Below are positions 49,075 to 59,600 of a stretch of DNA of 64,000 nt, piece after piece. Under the pieces are notes generated by a model. The model saw nothing but the letters and a program-made list of their open reading frames with translations, was not told the origin of the DNA and did not search any database. The DNA is from Toxotes chatareus (lineage: Eukaryota; Chordata; Actinopteri; Toxotidae). The DNA lies in the NCBI GenBank assembly GCA_016801885.1, contig CM028902.1, positions 25,527,580 to 25,591,579 on the forward strand, in the 5' to 3' direction. Position 1 is the first letter of the stretch. Every line of letters begins with the position of its first letter. Position numbers and translations under genes: made by a program.

Positions 49075-49883
49075 TATAGTGCTGTCTGTCTGCACTGAGC
49101 TCAGATCATCTCACTGCTGGAGTAATGACCTGATAGTCTGTTGAAAGTTTATAGATCGATGGATCATAAATCACATAAAACCACAAAAGGACATTTGATG
49201 TGGATAAAAAATGGAATATAGACATCCTCATTAAGAAACTAAAACCTTCAACTAGAAACTGAGTTAAATACAATCAACTACAGTCAAATATACAAAGACA
49301 GACTGGCCGTATGCTGTACATGCTAACTGCAAACCTGCTGAATATAAATGCAGTGTTTTCTACCTTTTCGTACTGGGCAGGTTTGTTGCAATCGCATAAA
49401 GATGAAGTGGAAACAACTTTAGAGGTAATGTACAGTGACAGTGAAAGGAAAAGCCTTCAGTAAATGAGAGGAGAAACACAAGCACTGCTTCCACACACGA
49501 TTTTGTTTGGCTTAAAAATGGAATGTAAAACAGAAAAATATGTTTAGTTTAGAATTATTTCCACCACAAAATACATGTTTAGAGATACCAGTGCATGTGC
49601 ACATTTTTTCACATACAGGTGGCAAATGAACACATCTCCCTGGGTTAATGAGTTACATGTGCACATTTAAGTTAAGTTTAAGTTTAAATTTAGGTGATGG
49701 TTTAGTGAACTCACAGAAGCTTCAGGCTCTTTCAAGTCCTGTCATTTGTCCTTTGAACAATGTGCTGTAATGTAATAACACAATGAGGCGGCTGAGCTCA
49801 CTCACTAACACGATCGATGTGCCATTTGAGAAAAAGACAAGAAACAACATGAGTGAATGCATCATGTGCAGAGTGTGGTTCAT
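48311..49883. other. Intergenic, AKAP13 to SKA1
   Basis: No gene seen. It contains a GT tract (49,037-49,072). The 3' UTR of SKA1 probably occupies the right part. Confidence 0.6.
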
Positions 49884-50032
49884 TCACAGCAGTATATACC
49901 GGGTGAGGCCCCCCCCTCGCACCTCCCGGAGGCGCTGGCAGTGTCGCAGCATGTTCAGAATCCCCTGAAATCGTTTGTCCACCTTCATCTGGGTAAATTC
50001 CCGAACATCATCCTCCACCACAAAATACTGAC
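49884..50032 (-). CDS. ska1: SKA1 exon 7 (last coding exon)
   Basis: Acceptor TCTTGCAG at 50,033. It encodes QYFVVEDDVREFTQMKVDKR, then ILNMLRHCQRLREVRGGGL and TRYILL, then TGA at 49,886-49,884. Human SKA1 ends NILRHCRRLSEVRGGGLTRY plus VIT. The EVRGGGLTRY signature is nearly invariant in SKA1. Confidence 0.97.
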
Positions 50033-50475
50033 CTGCAAGACATTTCAACACAACAGTGTGGTCAGAGTTCTGTAATTCTTCCTCCTTTTATTTTGTTTAG
50101 TTTAAAAAGATGGGATTTTGTTGACAATGCAATATAAAAACCTGTGAATCTGTTACACTTATCATTAATTTACACATTCAATTCAGGCATACATGTTCAG
50201 AGATACCTCCCATGGTATCCTCCAGGACTCTGACCAAATGAATCATTTGGATATCGGCTCTTTCTACAACACTTCACATCATTTTACGTCTGTGTTCCAG
50301 ATTTGAAGGTGTTGAGGGTTTTAACCGTTTCTTCAGTTGGTCACTCAGCGAACACTCAGGCCAACACTGTGTGATCAGTGTACTGATCACACATACATGC
50401 AATGCTGCATCTAATTCTCCCGTGAAATCAGATGCCAGATCCATCAGTCCCCATCAGTGACAGCTGTCAGGGTAC

Positions 50476-50645
50476 CTTTGGTCTCTTTGGTCTCCTGGTC
50501 CTTGAAGCGCTGGTGGAGCTTGCGTGAATGATTGTTCAGTGTTTTCAGCGACTGATGGAGGATCTTGTATTTGGCTGTTACAGCTGTGTTAATGCTCTGC
50601 ACCGCAGCATTAAGCTGATCGTAGGATACACGTCCTTTCATGTAC
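50476..50645 (-). CDS. ska1: SKA1 exon 6
   Basis: A 170-bp exon, acceptor CCCACTCAG, donor CCAAAG|GTACCC. It encodes YMKGRVSYDQLNAAVQSI, then KYKILHQSLKTLNNHSRKL and FKDQETKETKG. Human has YMKSRLTYNQINDVIKEI, KYKILHQPKKSMNSVTRNL and DEETKDTKG. It is the first half of the winged-helix domain. A TG repeat lies about 25 bp upstream of the acceptor. Confidence 0.97.
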
Positions 50646-50668
50646 CTGAGTGGGACGCAACATTCAAG

Positions 50669-50670
<2 letters not shown>

Positions 50671-50701
<31 letters not shown>
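50671..50701. repeat. CA/TG tract near the SKA1 exon 6 acceptor
   Basis: About 15 CA units on the plus strand, so TG in the SKA1 pre-mRNA. Confidence 0.95.
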
Positions 50702-50704
<3 letters not shown>

Positions 50705-51249
50705 TTCAAGTGTTTCCAGTTTCTTAGTTTCTTTCTTTGGACAGAGCTCAAATGTTTTGTGGTCACTGTATCTGTCAGCTCTGACAGTTCCACAGAGCGT
50801 TAATAAGAAATGATTCTAAAACCTGTGCAGTGTGAGTACTCACTCTCAAGCAACATCATTTCACTGAGAGGCCACAAGTCCAACATCTCCCCCGCCCCCA
50901 TGATGACTGGGGCCTGCATTAACCATCAGTTTTAAGACGTGTGGCAACTTAGACTACACACCGTCAGCTTTCATTCTAACTTATTCATAGCAATTAGCTA
51001 TTAGCCTCGTAAGCTTGCTATGATTAAATATACCAGCTCAGATGATTCTCTCCCAAGTTACGTTCAGAGCTTGGACAACGTTCAGTTTTGAACTGACTGA
51101 TGTATGTTTGTATGATGTATGCATTTAGTTTATTCATACTACTCTTGTCCATTAGATTCATATGTAGAAAGCTACAGCTGCACTGTTACAGGACGTGCCA
51201 AAAACATCATCGTGTCATATCATGTTTGATATCAGAGAGAGATACTTAC

Positions 51250-51387
51250 TGAGGGATGCTTTCAAACTCTGGCATAGTGACAGACTCCATCTCTCTGATG
51301 CAGCTCTTGTTGGTCTTTTTGACATTTTCTGGATGAACGAGCTGAACATCTGATGCTTCGTTCTTATTCATCACAGGGTCATTTCCA
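51250..51387 (-). CDS. ska1: SKA1 exon 5
   Basis: Acceptor TCATCTCTCAG, donor CCCTCA|GTAAGT. It encodes GNDPVMNKNEASDVQLVHPE, then IREMESVTMPEFESIP, which joins exon 6 as SIPQYMKGR (human GVPSYMKSR). This is the variable linker between the coiled coil and the winged helix. Confidence 0.92.
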
Positions 51388-51577
51388 CTGAGAGATGAGA
51401 GGAACATTGGACACCAGCTGAAAGTTTGTTTTCTATGTGCACCATGGTTGGATACTACAGGAAGGAAGCACTTTGCATGTTGGCAAAGTTTCTGTACTTT
51501 GAGAACTGTAACTAATTATTGTTTATCGATTAATTCACCAATTATTTTTGATAAAATAAAACACATGCTGTCCTCAC

Positions 51578-51672
51578 TTTGCTGGGCCCTTCTTCCTGGG
51601 CATGTGTGCAGGTATGTTGTCCTTCATGTGATGACCGTCCTCCACATCCTTCTGGAATAGCTCCTCAAGTTC
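51578..51672 (-). CDS. ska1: SKA1 exon 4
   Basis: Acceptor GTGTTTCAG, donor GCAAA|GTGAGG. It encodes ELEELFQKDVEDGHHMKDNI, then PAHMPRKKGPA, against human ELCESLEEDYKDIEHLKENV and PSHLP. End of the coiled coil. Confidence 0.94.
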
Positions 51673-51813
51673 CTGAAACACAGACAAGTATTTTGTGTTT
51701 TAACGTGCTTCTTCATTAAGCACAGTCTGGAGCACAGCTATTTGGACAGTTATATTATTTGTTCCCCAGGCTTTGTTTTTAAATGACAGTATAGCCATAA
51801 GTCTCCCGTTTAC

Positions 51814-51929
51814 CTTCAGATCCTTTAGCTGCTCCTTCTGTTGGCCAACACAGTTTTCAAACTCTTCCAAAAGTCTCTCCAAGGCAAAGAGTTCCTGTCC
51901 AAGTTTCTTAATCTTATTTTGAGGCAATT
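51814..51929 (-). CDS. ska1: SKA1 exon 3
   Basis: Acceptor TCCACATTTAG, donor CTGAAG|GTAAAC. It encodes NKIKKLGQELFALERLLEEF followed by QQKEQLKDLK, a coiled-coil segment matching human NKIGDEIIVINELLNKLELE and NNSLKELCE. Confidence 0.93.
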
Positions 51930-52032
51930 CTAAATGTGGAGAGAGACAAAAAGACCACAGTGAGCCACTTCCTGTCCCACAGTCATGAAACTAAAGAAAA
52001 GCCAGTCACCAGTTACCAGTGCTGTCTCATAC

Positions 52033-52114
52033 CAAAAACTGACAGATCCAACATGCGCTGTAAGGATGATATCCTGTCATGGATGTGGTGGCTGATATCC
52101 TCCAGCTCACTCAT
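52033..52114 (-). CDS. ska1: SKA1 exon 2 with the start codon
   Basis: ATG at 52,114-52,112, four bases after acceptor CTGTTTCAG|GAAA. It encodes MSELEDISHHIHDRISSLQR, then MLDLSVF and donor TTTTG|GTATGA. Human starts MASSDLEQLCSHVNEKIGNI. The short spacing to the acceptor implies an upstream noncoding exon. Confidence 0.93.
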
Positions 52115-52310
52115 TTTCCTGAAACAGGGTTAGGGTTAGAGTTTATTCATGCATTTAGCGTTTAGAGTTCAAAAACTACATTTACGTACTGTAATACTGC
52201 CCCCTAGCGTCTGTCTACAGCGTTAAAATGTACAGTCTATTTCTTTTTATTATGTGTATCCTTTAGTACATGTTATATTCCCCATCAGCTCCTTCCTACT
52301 GTAAATACCA

Positions 52311-52347
<37 letters not shown>

Positions 52348-52549
52348 GGAACCGTCACGTCTAAGGTTTCTCGTTAATCTGGTTCACATGTAAAACACCT
52401 GAGAGCACACAGACAACAGAAGGATGAAAACAGATGTACAGTGTGAACATGAAGGCAGAGCGGTCGCTTCTCTAACATTAACCTGACAGATACCTGCGTG
52501 TGGGTCTGCGTGAGGCTGGTTCCCACATCGAGCTTTTACAACAGCTGGC

Positions 52550-52583
52550 GTTAGCTAACGTTAGCTAACGTTAGCTAACGTTA
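52550..52583. repeat. Palindromic decamer array (GTTAGCTAAC)
   Basis: Three perfect copies of the self-complementary decamer GTTAGCTAAC plus a partial fourth, about 150 bp inside SKA1 intron 1. Confidence 0.95.
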
Positions 52584-52699
52584 TCAGGTCATAACAAACA
52601 GAATTAACGGTCCGTGTGTTATGAACTGCCTCCGTCCGTAAAAACAAACCTTCTGATCAAAGGCTTCGGCAGGAAAACTTACTGAGAATTATTATTTAC

Positions 52700-52765
52700 C
52701 AGCTCTGCGCTCCCGGTTCAATCTGAATTTCAAACGTCCCCCGTCACGTCACCGCGCATGCTCTG
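52700..52765 (-). promoter_or_regulatory. ska1: SKA1 promoter and noncoding exon 1 (candidate)
   Basis: On the minus strand the order is GCATGCGC (NRF1-like), TGACGTGACG (CRE-like), then TTTGAA at 52,734-52,729, then an exon ending GCAGAGCTG|GTAAAT. TTTGAA is the core of the CHR element that times G2/M genes through the DREAM and MuvB complexes, which suits a mitotic gene. The donor at 52,700 gives a short 5' UTR exon. The motif calls are by eye; the start site is inferred. Confidence 0.55.
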
Positions 52766-52769
52766 TCTC

Positions 52770-53330
52770 ACTTCTTCTTCTTCGTCTCCATATTGTGGTT
52801 GGAATCCAGCCTATTGGTACGTTACTGCCACCTTCTGCTCCCGAGTGTGGATCAGTCAACAGGCGTACAATCTAAGAACCCTCTCACAGTTCTCTTCAGC
52901 AGTGTGCAGCTCAGCACAACATTTATTCTCACATCCAAATGCACTAATGCAGCCAAGACCTTGTCGCTCAGAACACACTGACCCACAACACACTAAGAAC
53001 AGGCAGCTGCAGGTAATATGGATCACTGTCTTTGAAGTAGCTTTGATTTCTTCCGCATAAAGACTATTACAGTAAAAAGAAGGGCACTTTCTTCTTTCAT
53101 GGGCGGTGCTACTGTACTTTTACTGTTTGCACAGTGAAATTCCAAATGCACAAACTGAAACTAAAAAGATTCCTGTAATGAAATACTACATTTATTCACT
53201 ATACCTACCTACTTTTAGATGTAGATGTAGCAGGATGTAACATACATACATCAGTCGAATTTATCACCATTTCACACTTTTTAGGGTTTAAATGAAACTG
53301 CATGTAAACGTGTAAAGTTAAGCTTTAAGT
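52770..53330. other. Intergenic, upstream of SKA1
   Basis: No gene seen. Confidence 0.5.
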
Positions 53331-53332
53331 TT

Positions 53333-53604
53333 TTTCCTTTATTAATCCCTCAATCTGGGGAAACTACTCTCTGCATTTTACTCACACCAAGCAAACGAAA
53401 CGCACACACAAGCATGCACATGCACTAGCGACGCTGGGGCAGGGGGCTTCCCGAGCGAGGAGCCTGGGGTGGACCGGTGCCTTGCTCACGGGCCCCCCCA
53501 CGGCCATGGGGGCCATATCTGTTGTGCTTGGTTGAGGAATCGAACCTCTCTCGATCTCCGGACGGTCCAAAGGCGTTCTTAACTTGTTGCGCGACGGCCG
53601 CACG
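53333..53604 (-). mobile_element. tRNA-derived SINE
   Basis: On the minus strand it begins GTGCGGCCGTCGCGCAAC and has a clear Pol III B box, AGGTTCGATTCC, at about 53,535-53,550. A GC-rich body and a tail containing GTAAAATGCAGAGAGT and ending near AATAAAGG follow. A separate tail copy lies at 61,298-61,378. It starts about a dozen bases from the 3' end of the tRNA gene at 53,617. Confidence 0.8.
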
Positions 53605-53616
53605 CAAAACAGCATC

Positions 53617-53687
53617 TGCATTGGCCGGGAATCGAACCCGGGCCTCCCGCGTGGCAGGCGAGAATTCTACCACTGAACCACCAATGC
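53617..53687 (-). tRNA. tRNA-Gly(GCC), copy 1
   Basis: 71 nt. The acceptor stem GCATTGG pairs with CCAATGC, and the discriminator is A. The A box is TGGTTCAGTGG, the B box is GGTTCGATTCC, and the anticodon GCC lies in the loop of CCTGCCACG. A TTTT Pol III terminator follows within about 12 bases. Its tRNA sequence is identical to copy 2. Confidence 0.97.
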
Positions 53688-53689
53688 TT

Positions 53690-54248
53690 GACAGCAGTAT
53701 TAAACTGGCATTGAGACACATTTGTTATTCATCCACTTTTCGGTCCACATCCATCAAACCTTTAATCAGAGGAGAAGTAGTGCTTGTTATACAGGTAGAC
53801 AGTTGCCACATTCCACCTAAAAATACCTGGAGAGACACATCAATATCCATTTTGCAGAGCAAGCTCTCAGCCAGTCATGTTGCAGTCTTTGACGTAGCCT
53901 CTGATTCTTTACCACAGTGTCGACTTTAGCTTTGTGACCTCAACCCGTAACACAGTACCAACTCCCAGAGAATGGACGCATGGAACCACCTGGAGGCTGA
54001 GTTTATCCCTTTATTAAAAAACAAATACATTAATTGATGCAGGTACTGCACGCTGTTATAGGCCGCGAGCTGTTGAAGTGTGATGGTTTAGTGATTCAAG
54101 AATCACGACAGTAGCGTTTGTGCACAGCTGAGATGATGCTACACCTGGATAGATTCGGCTGTTACACAGTGGAGCATGAAAACTTGTTTTGTGCTTTGGT
54201 GAGGAACAGAATCCAGAATCCAGGCCCAGTGTGTGGCAAAAACACATG
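53690..54248. other. Spacer between the two tRNA genes
   Basis: No gene seen. The 45 bases upstream of each tRNA are nearly the same (TTGACAGCAGTATTAAACTG against TTGACAGAAGTCTTAAACTG), showing a duplicated unit. Confidence 0.6.
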
Positions 54249-54319
54249 TGCATTGGCCGGGAATCGAACCCGGGCCTCCCGCGTGGCAGGCGAGAATTCT
54301 ACCACTGAACCACCAATGC
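54249..54319 (-). tRNA. tRNA-Gly(GCC), copy 2
   Basis: 71 nt, same sequence, boxes and anticodon as copy 1, followed by a TTTTT terminator (GTGTTTTTGCC). The repeated upstream flank shows that the two arose by local duplication, about 630 bp apart. Confidence 0.97.
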
Positions 54320-54668
54320 TTGACAGAAGTCTTAAACTGGCTTGACAGGCAGGCAGCATTGAGACACATTTGTTATTTATCCACGTGCATCAGAGGAGAT
54401 ACACAGAGGAGTGGGTGTTGTAGTTGTGTATCACCATATTTGAAAGTGGGAAAACATTTGAATTGTTTGAATGTTTAAAAAATATCAAACAAAAAGTTTG
54501 CACAAAGTGTTACACATCACAGGTGCAGTTATGAATCAGGTGTACAGGTACAAGTACTTCTGTCCTACATCTGACGCTTCCTCCTGAAGAGCCAATGGGG
54601 ATGCTCAGATTAATATTTGACCGACCAATCTGGAATATCATTACCGATGCCAACGTGTGTTACCTTAC

Positions 54669-54747
54669 CTGTCTCTGGACAGTTGCCCTCTGCAGCTGCA
54701 GTATCATGGTTTTGACAGTTTTTTGAACAAATATGGACGCATGTCTT
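54669..54747 (-). CDS. Exon of an unidentified gene (second of two seen)
   Basis: Acceptor GATGTGCAG with a weak pyrimidine tract, donor GAGACAG|GTAAGG. In phase with the exon at 54,829-55,170 it encodes KTCVHICSKNCQNHDTAAAE then GNCPET. Four cysteines occur in 26 residues. I do not recognise the protein and see no following exon with confidence. Confidence 0.35.
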
Positions 54748-54828
54748 CTGCACATCTGCTATATACATTTTCCTTTTTGCACAGAATTGATTTAATGTCC
54801 CTGCACATAACTACATAAAGTACTGTAC

Positions 54829-55170
54829 CTTATAGGTCCTGTTACATTCCAGGACTGCAGCCTGCTCCTCAGAGGCTGTTCTCATGCCATGGAAGGAGCT
54901 GAGTATCTGCATGAGCTTGATCTGCCTGCTAACATGTTGGATGGGACCATTAAAAACGTCCTGCAGGCAGTGAAGTGTTTCACTGGCTGTTTGGATGTGA
55001 TCACACTGGACTGAGCCATTAAATAAACGAACCTGAGACCAGTGACCGACTCCTGCATGGCTGCTGCTTGTTTTCCTCTCATGGTGGAGCAGAATCTTTT
55101 CATCTGCTGAAATATTCTTTACTGTTTTTTCTTGTCTGACATCGGATGTGTTGAAAGAGTAGTAGGACAT
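54829..55170 (-). CDS. Unidentified protein, possible first coding exon
   Basis: The frame runs 114 codons from ATG at 55,170 (in-frame TAA upstream at about 55,207) to donor TATAAG|GTACAG. It reads MSYYSFNTSDVRQEKTVKNI, later QTASETLHCLQDVFNGPIQH, and RQIKLMQILSSFHGMRTASE. Composition is non-repetitive and hydrophilic with likely helices. It could be a coding exon of a small gene or part of a longer one. I cannot name a family. No signal peptide or membrane segment is seen. Confidence 0.42.
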
Positions 55171-55199
55171 ACGAGCACAATGGAGTTTAAAAAGTAAAC

Positions 55200-56355
55200 C
55201 AGTTTATTTTCCCCACTACAAACACACAGTATCTAACATTTCAAAGAAACTCCTGTAGCTTTTCTAAATTATTTCAAAACCACCTTCCTTCTCACATCTT
55301 CAAATTCTACAAAACAGCTGAAGAGCTGGGAACATTTCACCTCTGTGCAGAGGTCAATCCACAATCCACCTCACAGCAGCTGTCAAACAGCTGGACAAGG
55401 GGGACAAGTGCAAAAGACTTAAAACACCAGCAAATACTGTACATTACTGTAAAGACAAGACAAAGTCATGATGCATTCATGTCCTGCAGAAACCTTCTGA
55501 ATCCACCTGCAGCACTGTGACAGCTGGTGTTATCATGGAGAAGATACTTCCTCACCTGTGGCCCAGACCACTGCTGATGGATGTAGTGATAAAGTTCAGG
55601 TGCACAGGTGTTTTGGCAGTGATGCTTTCTGCAGGACACACACACGACTGCTCTGTGCTTCTCACACCTGTGCTATAAACCACACGCATGTTCTGAAATA
55701 AAAGACTTTCTATGATGGATGTGGCATCATCACGGATACGCATGCAGCTTAAAGTGTTAAACTGTCACATGGGGCATAATGAAATCACAGATCGTGCTCC
55801 TCAGTCTGTTTCCTAATACTATCACAAAGGTCCTGTGACACTGTGGCACAAAGGGAAAGGGAAACACATAAGAAGTAAGTAAATACTGTCATTTCACATG
55901 TTCCTGACATGAGCTGGCCTTCACAGGATCCACACTCATCAGCAAAGGGACGACTTTAATTTGAAATACTGTGCTGACACTGTGGTTGGAGTCTGTCCGG
56001 ATCAACAGTTTCAACACTGACACCGTGCTCTCACGTCAGAGGAACCAGGTGGCCTGTCATCGTATGGTAACAGCAGAGGTTAGAGTTCAGAACCATCCTT
56101 CATTCACACCCTCAGTGTGAAAGGTCCTGGGTTTACCACAGAGTTTATCATTTTAGATCCAGCGAGGTACAAATGTCTGAGACCACTTCCTCATGTGTGG
56201 GAAGACTTTAAGACGCCACCGTAACTTCGAAAAGTAAGTTTGTGTTGTTTCATGTTTCAAATGCCTCAACAGCCTGGATCTTTGGATCACTGAACAGCTG
56301 TTACCATCATAATGAGAGTGATTCCACCCTGTGTAGACTCCCAGCTGAAGCAGTC
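55200..56355. other. Intergenic; possible minus-strand poly(A) signal
   Basis: AATAAA on the minus strand (plus TTTATT at 55,203-55,208) could end a transcript coming from the right, possibly a long KLHL25 3' UTR. No gene is otherwise seen. Confidence 0.3.
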
Positions 56356-56358
56356 AGA

Positions 56359-56612
56359 GGGGCTGCTCCGACTGGTTCAGCTGGGACTGCTCCGACTGGT
56401 TCAGCTGGGGCTGCTCCGACTGGTTCAGCTGGGGCTGCTCCGACTGGTTCAGCTGGGCTGCTCCGACTGGTTCAGCTGGGACTGCTCCGACTGGTTCAGC
56501 TGGGGCTGCTCCGACTGGTTCAGCTGGGGCTGCTCTGACTGGTTCAGCTGGGGCTGCTCCGACTGGTTCAGCTGGGGCTGCTCCGACTGGTTCAGCTGGG
56601 GCTGCTCTGACT
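56359..56612. repeat. 24-bp minisatellite, about 11 copies
   Basis: The unit is GGGCTGCTCCGACTGGTTCA plus GCTG. One copy lacks a base. A multiple-of-three period keeps frames such as APTGSAGA open; these are artefacts. Confidence 0.97.
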
Positions 56613-56619
56613 GCTAATG

Positions 56620-59600
56620 GATCATTTCTTGAATTCATGTTTATGGTTTTTGCTTGTTCCTCTGATGATGAGTGAGAATGTCCCCTGCAATGCTGAGAAC
56701 ATCTGTTCAGCCCCAAGTTAAAAACTGTTAAAAACTCTAAACTAAAAAATGTTTCCTATCAAACGTTAACGAGACAAATATTGTCTGAGTGCAGTCTGAG
56801 TGAATGTTTCACCTCATGTAAAATCCACAGCAGCTTCCATTCACAGTCACTCCCCTCATTTCCAGTAGCAGTAGTAGTGAACAGAGTCAGTGTGCAGTGC
56901 AGCCTGGACTCAGGCTCAGAGGAATGTCTGGTCCCACTTTCATGTCAGTCGTCTGCTATTTTTGGTATTTTCGAGGGAAAGTGAATGTTCACACGGCAGC
57001 ACCTGCAGGTTCTGTTTACACTGGAATGGTTTAGCAGAGGATGTCAGGACTAAGACATTCAAAAACCATGGCATAGGTTTGTATGAGCACTCCATCCAGT
57101 TCATCAACTGTCTGTTGAGTAGAATCACATTATCCAGGAAGCATGATATTCAGAGAAATCCAGATCTTCTCTGTGTGGTGAGACCTGTTCAGGACTGAGT
57201 CAGAGTCTCAGGGATTCTCCTCTGGCCAGACGTCCTCCCTCAGCAGTCCTCACTGCGGGACAGAGACAAAGGTGAGAACGCTGTAGAGCTACGAGATAAA
57301 GTGCTCAAATAACAGAGAGAGTTACACATTATGAAGAACGAAAAAGAAAAACCATCTTTAAAATAGAACCATCTGGAGAAATGGCAGGGAAGAGACGCCA
57401 AGTGGAACTCTGGTTTCACTTTCAGCAGCAGGGACTTTCAGACAGGTCGGAGCACACAGGTGTGTAAAGCAAAGACAAGACTCCAGACACTGTCCCCACA
57501 TCCTGTTCAATATGTGCACAATAACAATCCAAAATATGTTTCACTATATTTATCACAGGAAACTCAAAATAATGAAGAGGAAATGCAGCACAATGGCAGC
57601 AGCACTACAAGATGCTACAGGACACAGCCTGTTTGCTTCTGTAGGTCATCACTTCCTTTAGAAAAGGCATCAGGCACCAAGTTCCACCAACTGACAACAG
57701 GTAGATAGTACATACCTGTGTGTGTGTTGCTTCACTTAAAGCAACACACACACACACACACAGGTTTAGAAGCTAACACCTCAAGACACTGAATCATCAA
57801 TGCAGCTCACGGTTCGGTGGCTAAGTGAGACAAACTGAATTCACCATGATGTCGGCCACTGTGCCATTCAAAATACTCTGCAACCACACGGAAGACACAC
57901 AATACAGAACACACAGCGACAAGCTAGCATGTTTATGAAAGGGTAAAGCACTGACGGACAGAGCACAACACTCGCTGGGTCCTAAACTGGCTCTCGCAGT
58001 GTCCACTTTCCTGTGGTCCTGTGGTCCCGGGGTCCCGGGGTCCCGGGGTATCATATATCTGGGAGATTTCAATATTAATAATCATCTCTTCAGCACCTGC
58101 AGCAGACATTTCAGCTCCACATTACTTCCACTGACACCTGCAGTCTCATGTTCTTTTTTATTACAGTTTATCAAAATCAATAAATAAATGTTTTTAAAAA
58201 AATAACATTTCATTATTTTGTCCCACAAAACAGAAACAAGCTGAGTCATGACTCCTGCTTTTTCTTCTTTGGTCACTGTAAAACATGTTGTAAATACCCA
58301 GGGCCATCCCCGTGTGCCTGACACCTGAGTAATCACACCGACACATCACCATCTATAGTGTACGGCAGCACTGATGTGCAGTGTGGACAACATGAACCAA
58401 ACTGAGTGAGTGATAAATCGGACTTTTAGCACATTATGTAACTTCTGAGAAAAAAAACTTCTCCGAGCATGAGAGTGCTGAAACGGCGCTCTGAGGTTCA
58501 CAGTCCCAGAGATGGGACTGTTTTACTGACCACATGTGGTGAAGAGAAGCTTTGACTCCACAGGTCAGTGAAACTGTTTACATTTGGTGTCTTCACCCAC
58601 AGAATGTAACTGTGTCTGTTTGCTGTGCAGCTGTCGTCCTACATCGTCCACACTGTCCCATGCCAGATGTCTTCAGTGTCAGTATCTATAGAAAGGTCCT
58701 GTTCTTTTATTGGACATTTTTGGGGGGAAAATTTGGAAATTTCTTGTGACTAATGATTTATGTAACTAAACACAGTCACAGCTTTTGTGATCATCTATAT
58801 TCAATTATTCTATGTTTAATAATAATTAAAAACATGTAATATCTTTAGGTTCTCATCCTTGTATTGGAATGTGGAGCAGGTAGTATTTTGATGGTATATC
58901 TTGTGTAATGCTCCATCATGTTTTACATCTACTACACAGTGAACATTGAACAGAAGCTTGAAAAAAACAATATGACAAATTAAACTGTAATATCTGTAAA
59001 AAAAATCCAAAGCCCGTGGCATGGCTGAACACATCTGTGCTGCACGCTCTCATTTCTGCTATTTATTCAAATCTGATTAGTAAAAAAATAAACGTGAGGC
59101 AAACACTCCCTTCAGTTCAGTGGAGAGGTGGCTGTGATCTGAGTGCTGGGTGCTGTGGTACTAACCTCCAGTATGATCCAGCACTAAGCACCAAGTCATA
59201 GCTAAAACACGACAATGTCAGGAAATACGACAACAAAGTGGAGTTAGGAAAAGACTTAGACAATGAGTCGACACAAGAGCTGAATGAATGTGAGAAAAGC
59301 TGAAAGAAAGAGAAGATGGATGTTGGAGGAGGAGGCTGCTTTGGGAATCCACTTTCAGAACATGAATTTTTGAAGGGGTCGGGGTGTGCGATGTGGAAGA
59401 GGATGCAGCGCCGGGTGGATATGGATGGAGGTTATTTATATGCTGAGGTCCCACTGCACAGGTTCTCCCTGCACTTAGAGAGGACAGAGACAACAATCTC
59501 AGGAAGAAAGCTTCTCCACTGCTTCACTTCACTGCAGGCTGCTCTCTGTGTCTCCTGAGCTCACCCCGGCTCTTCAGAATTTCACTGTCTGATCATGGAG

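Larger units (their letters stand above)
49884..52740 (-). other. ska1: SKA1 gene, complete
   Basis: SKA1 is a subunit of the spindle and kinetochore-associated (Ska) complex. Its C-terminal winged-helix domain binds microtubules and helps kinetochores track depolymerising ends. Six coding exons (82, 116, 95, 138, 170 and 149 bp) join without a stop into 249 residues, against 255 in human. The N-terminal coiled coil (exons 2-4) pairs with SKA2 and SKA3, and exons 6-7 form the microtubule-binding domain. A noncoding exon ends at 52,700. The gene lies 1.6 kb upstream of the AKAP13 promoter on the same strand. Confidence 0.95.

Noticed and set aside
48904..49098. Short open frames in the AKAP13-SKA1 intergenic region
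   Set aside because: Include GT-repeat translation; no splice sites or family resemblance.
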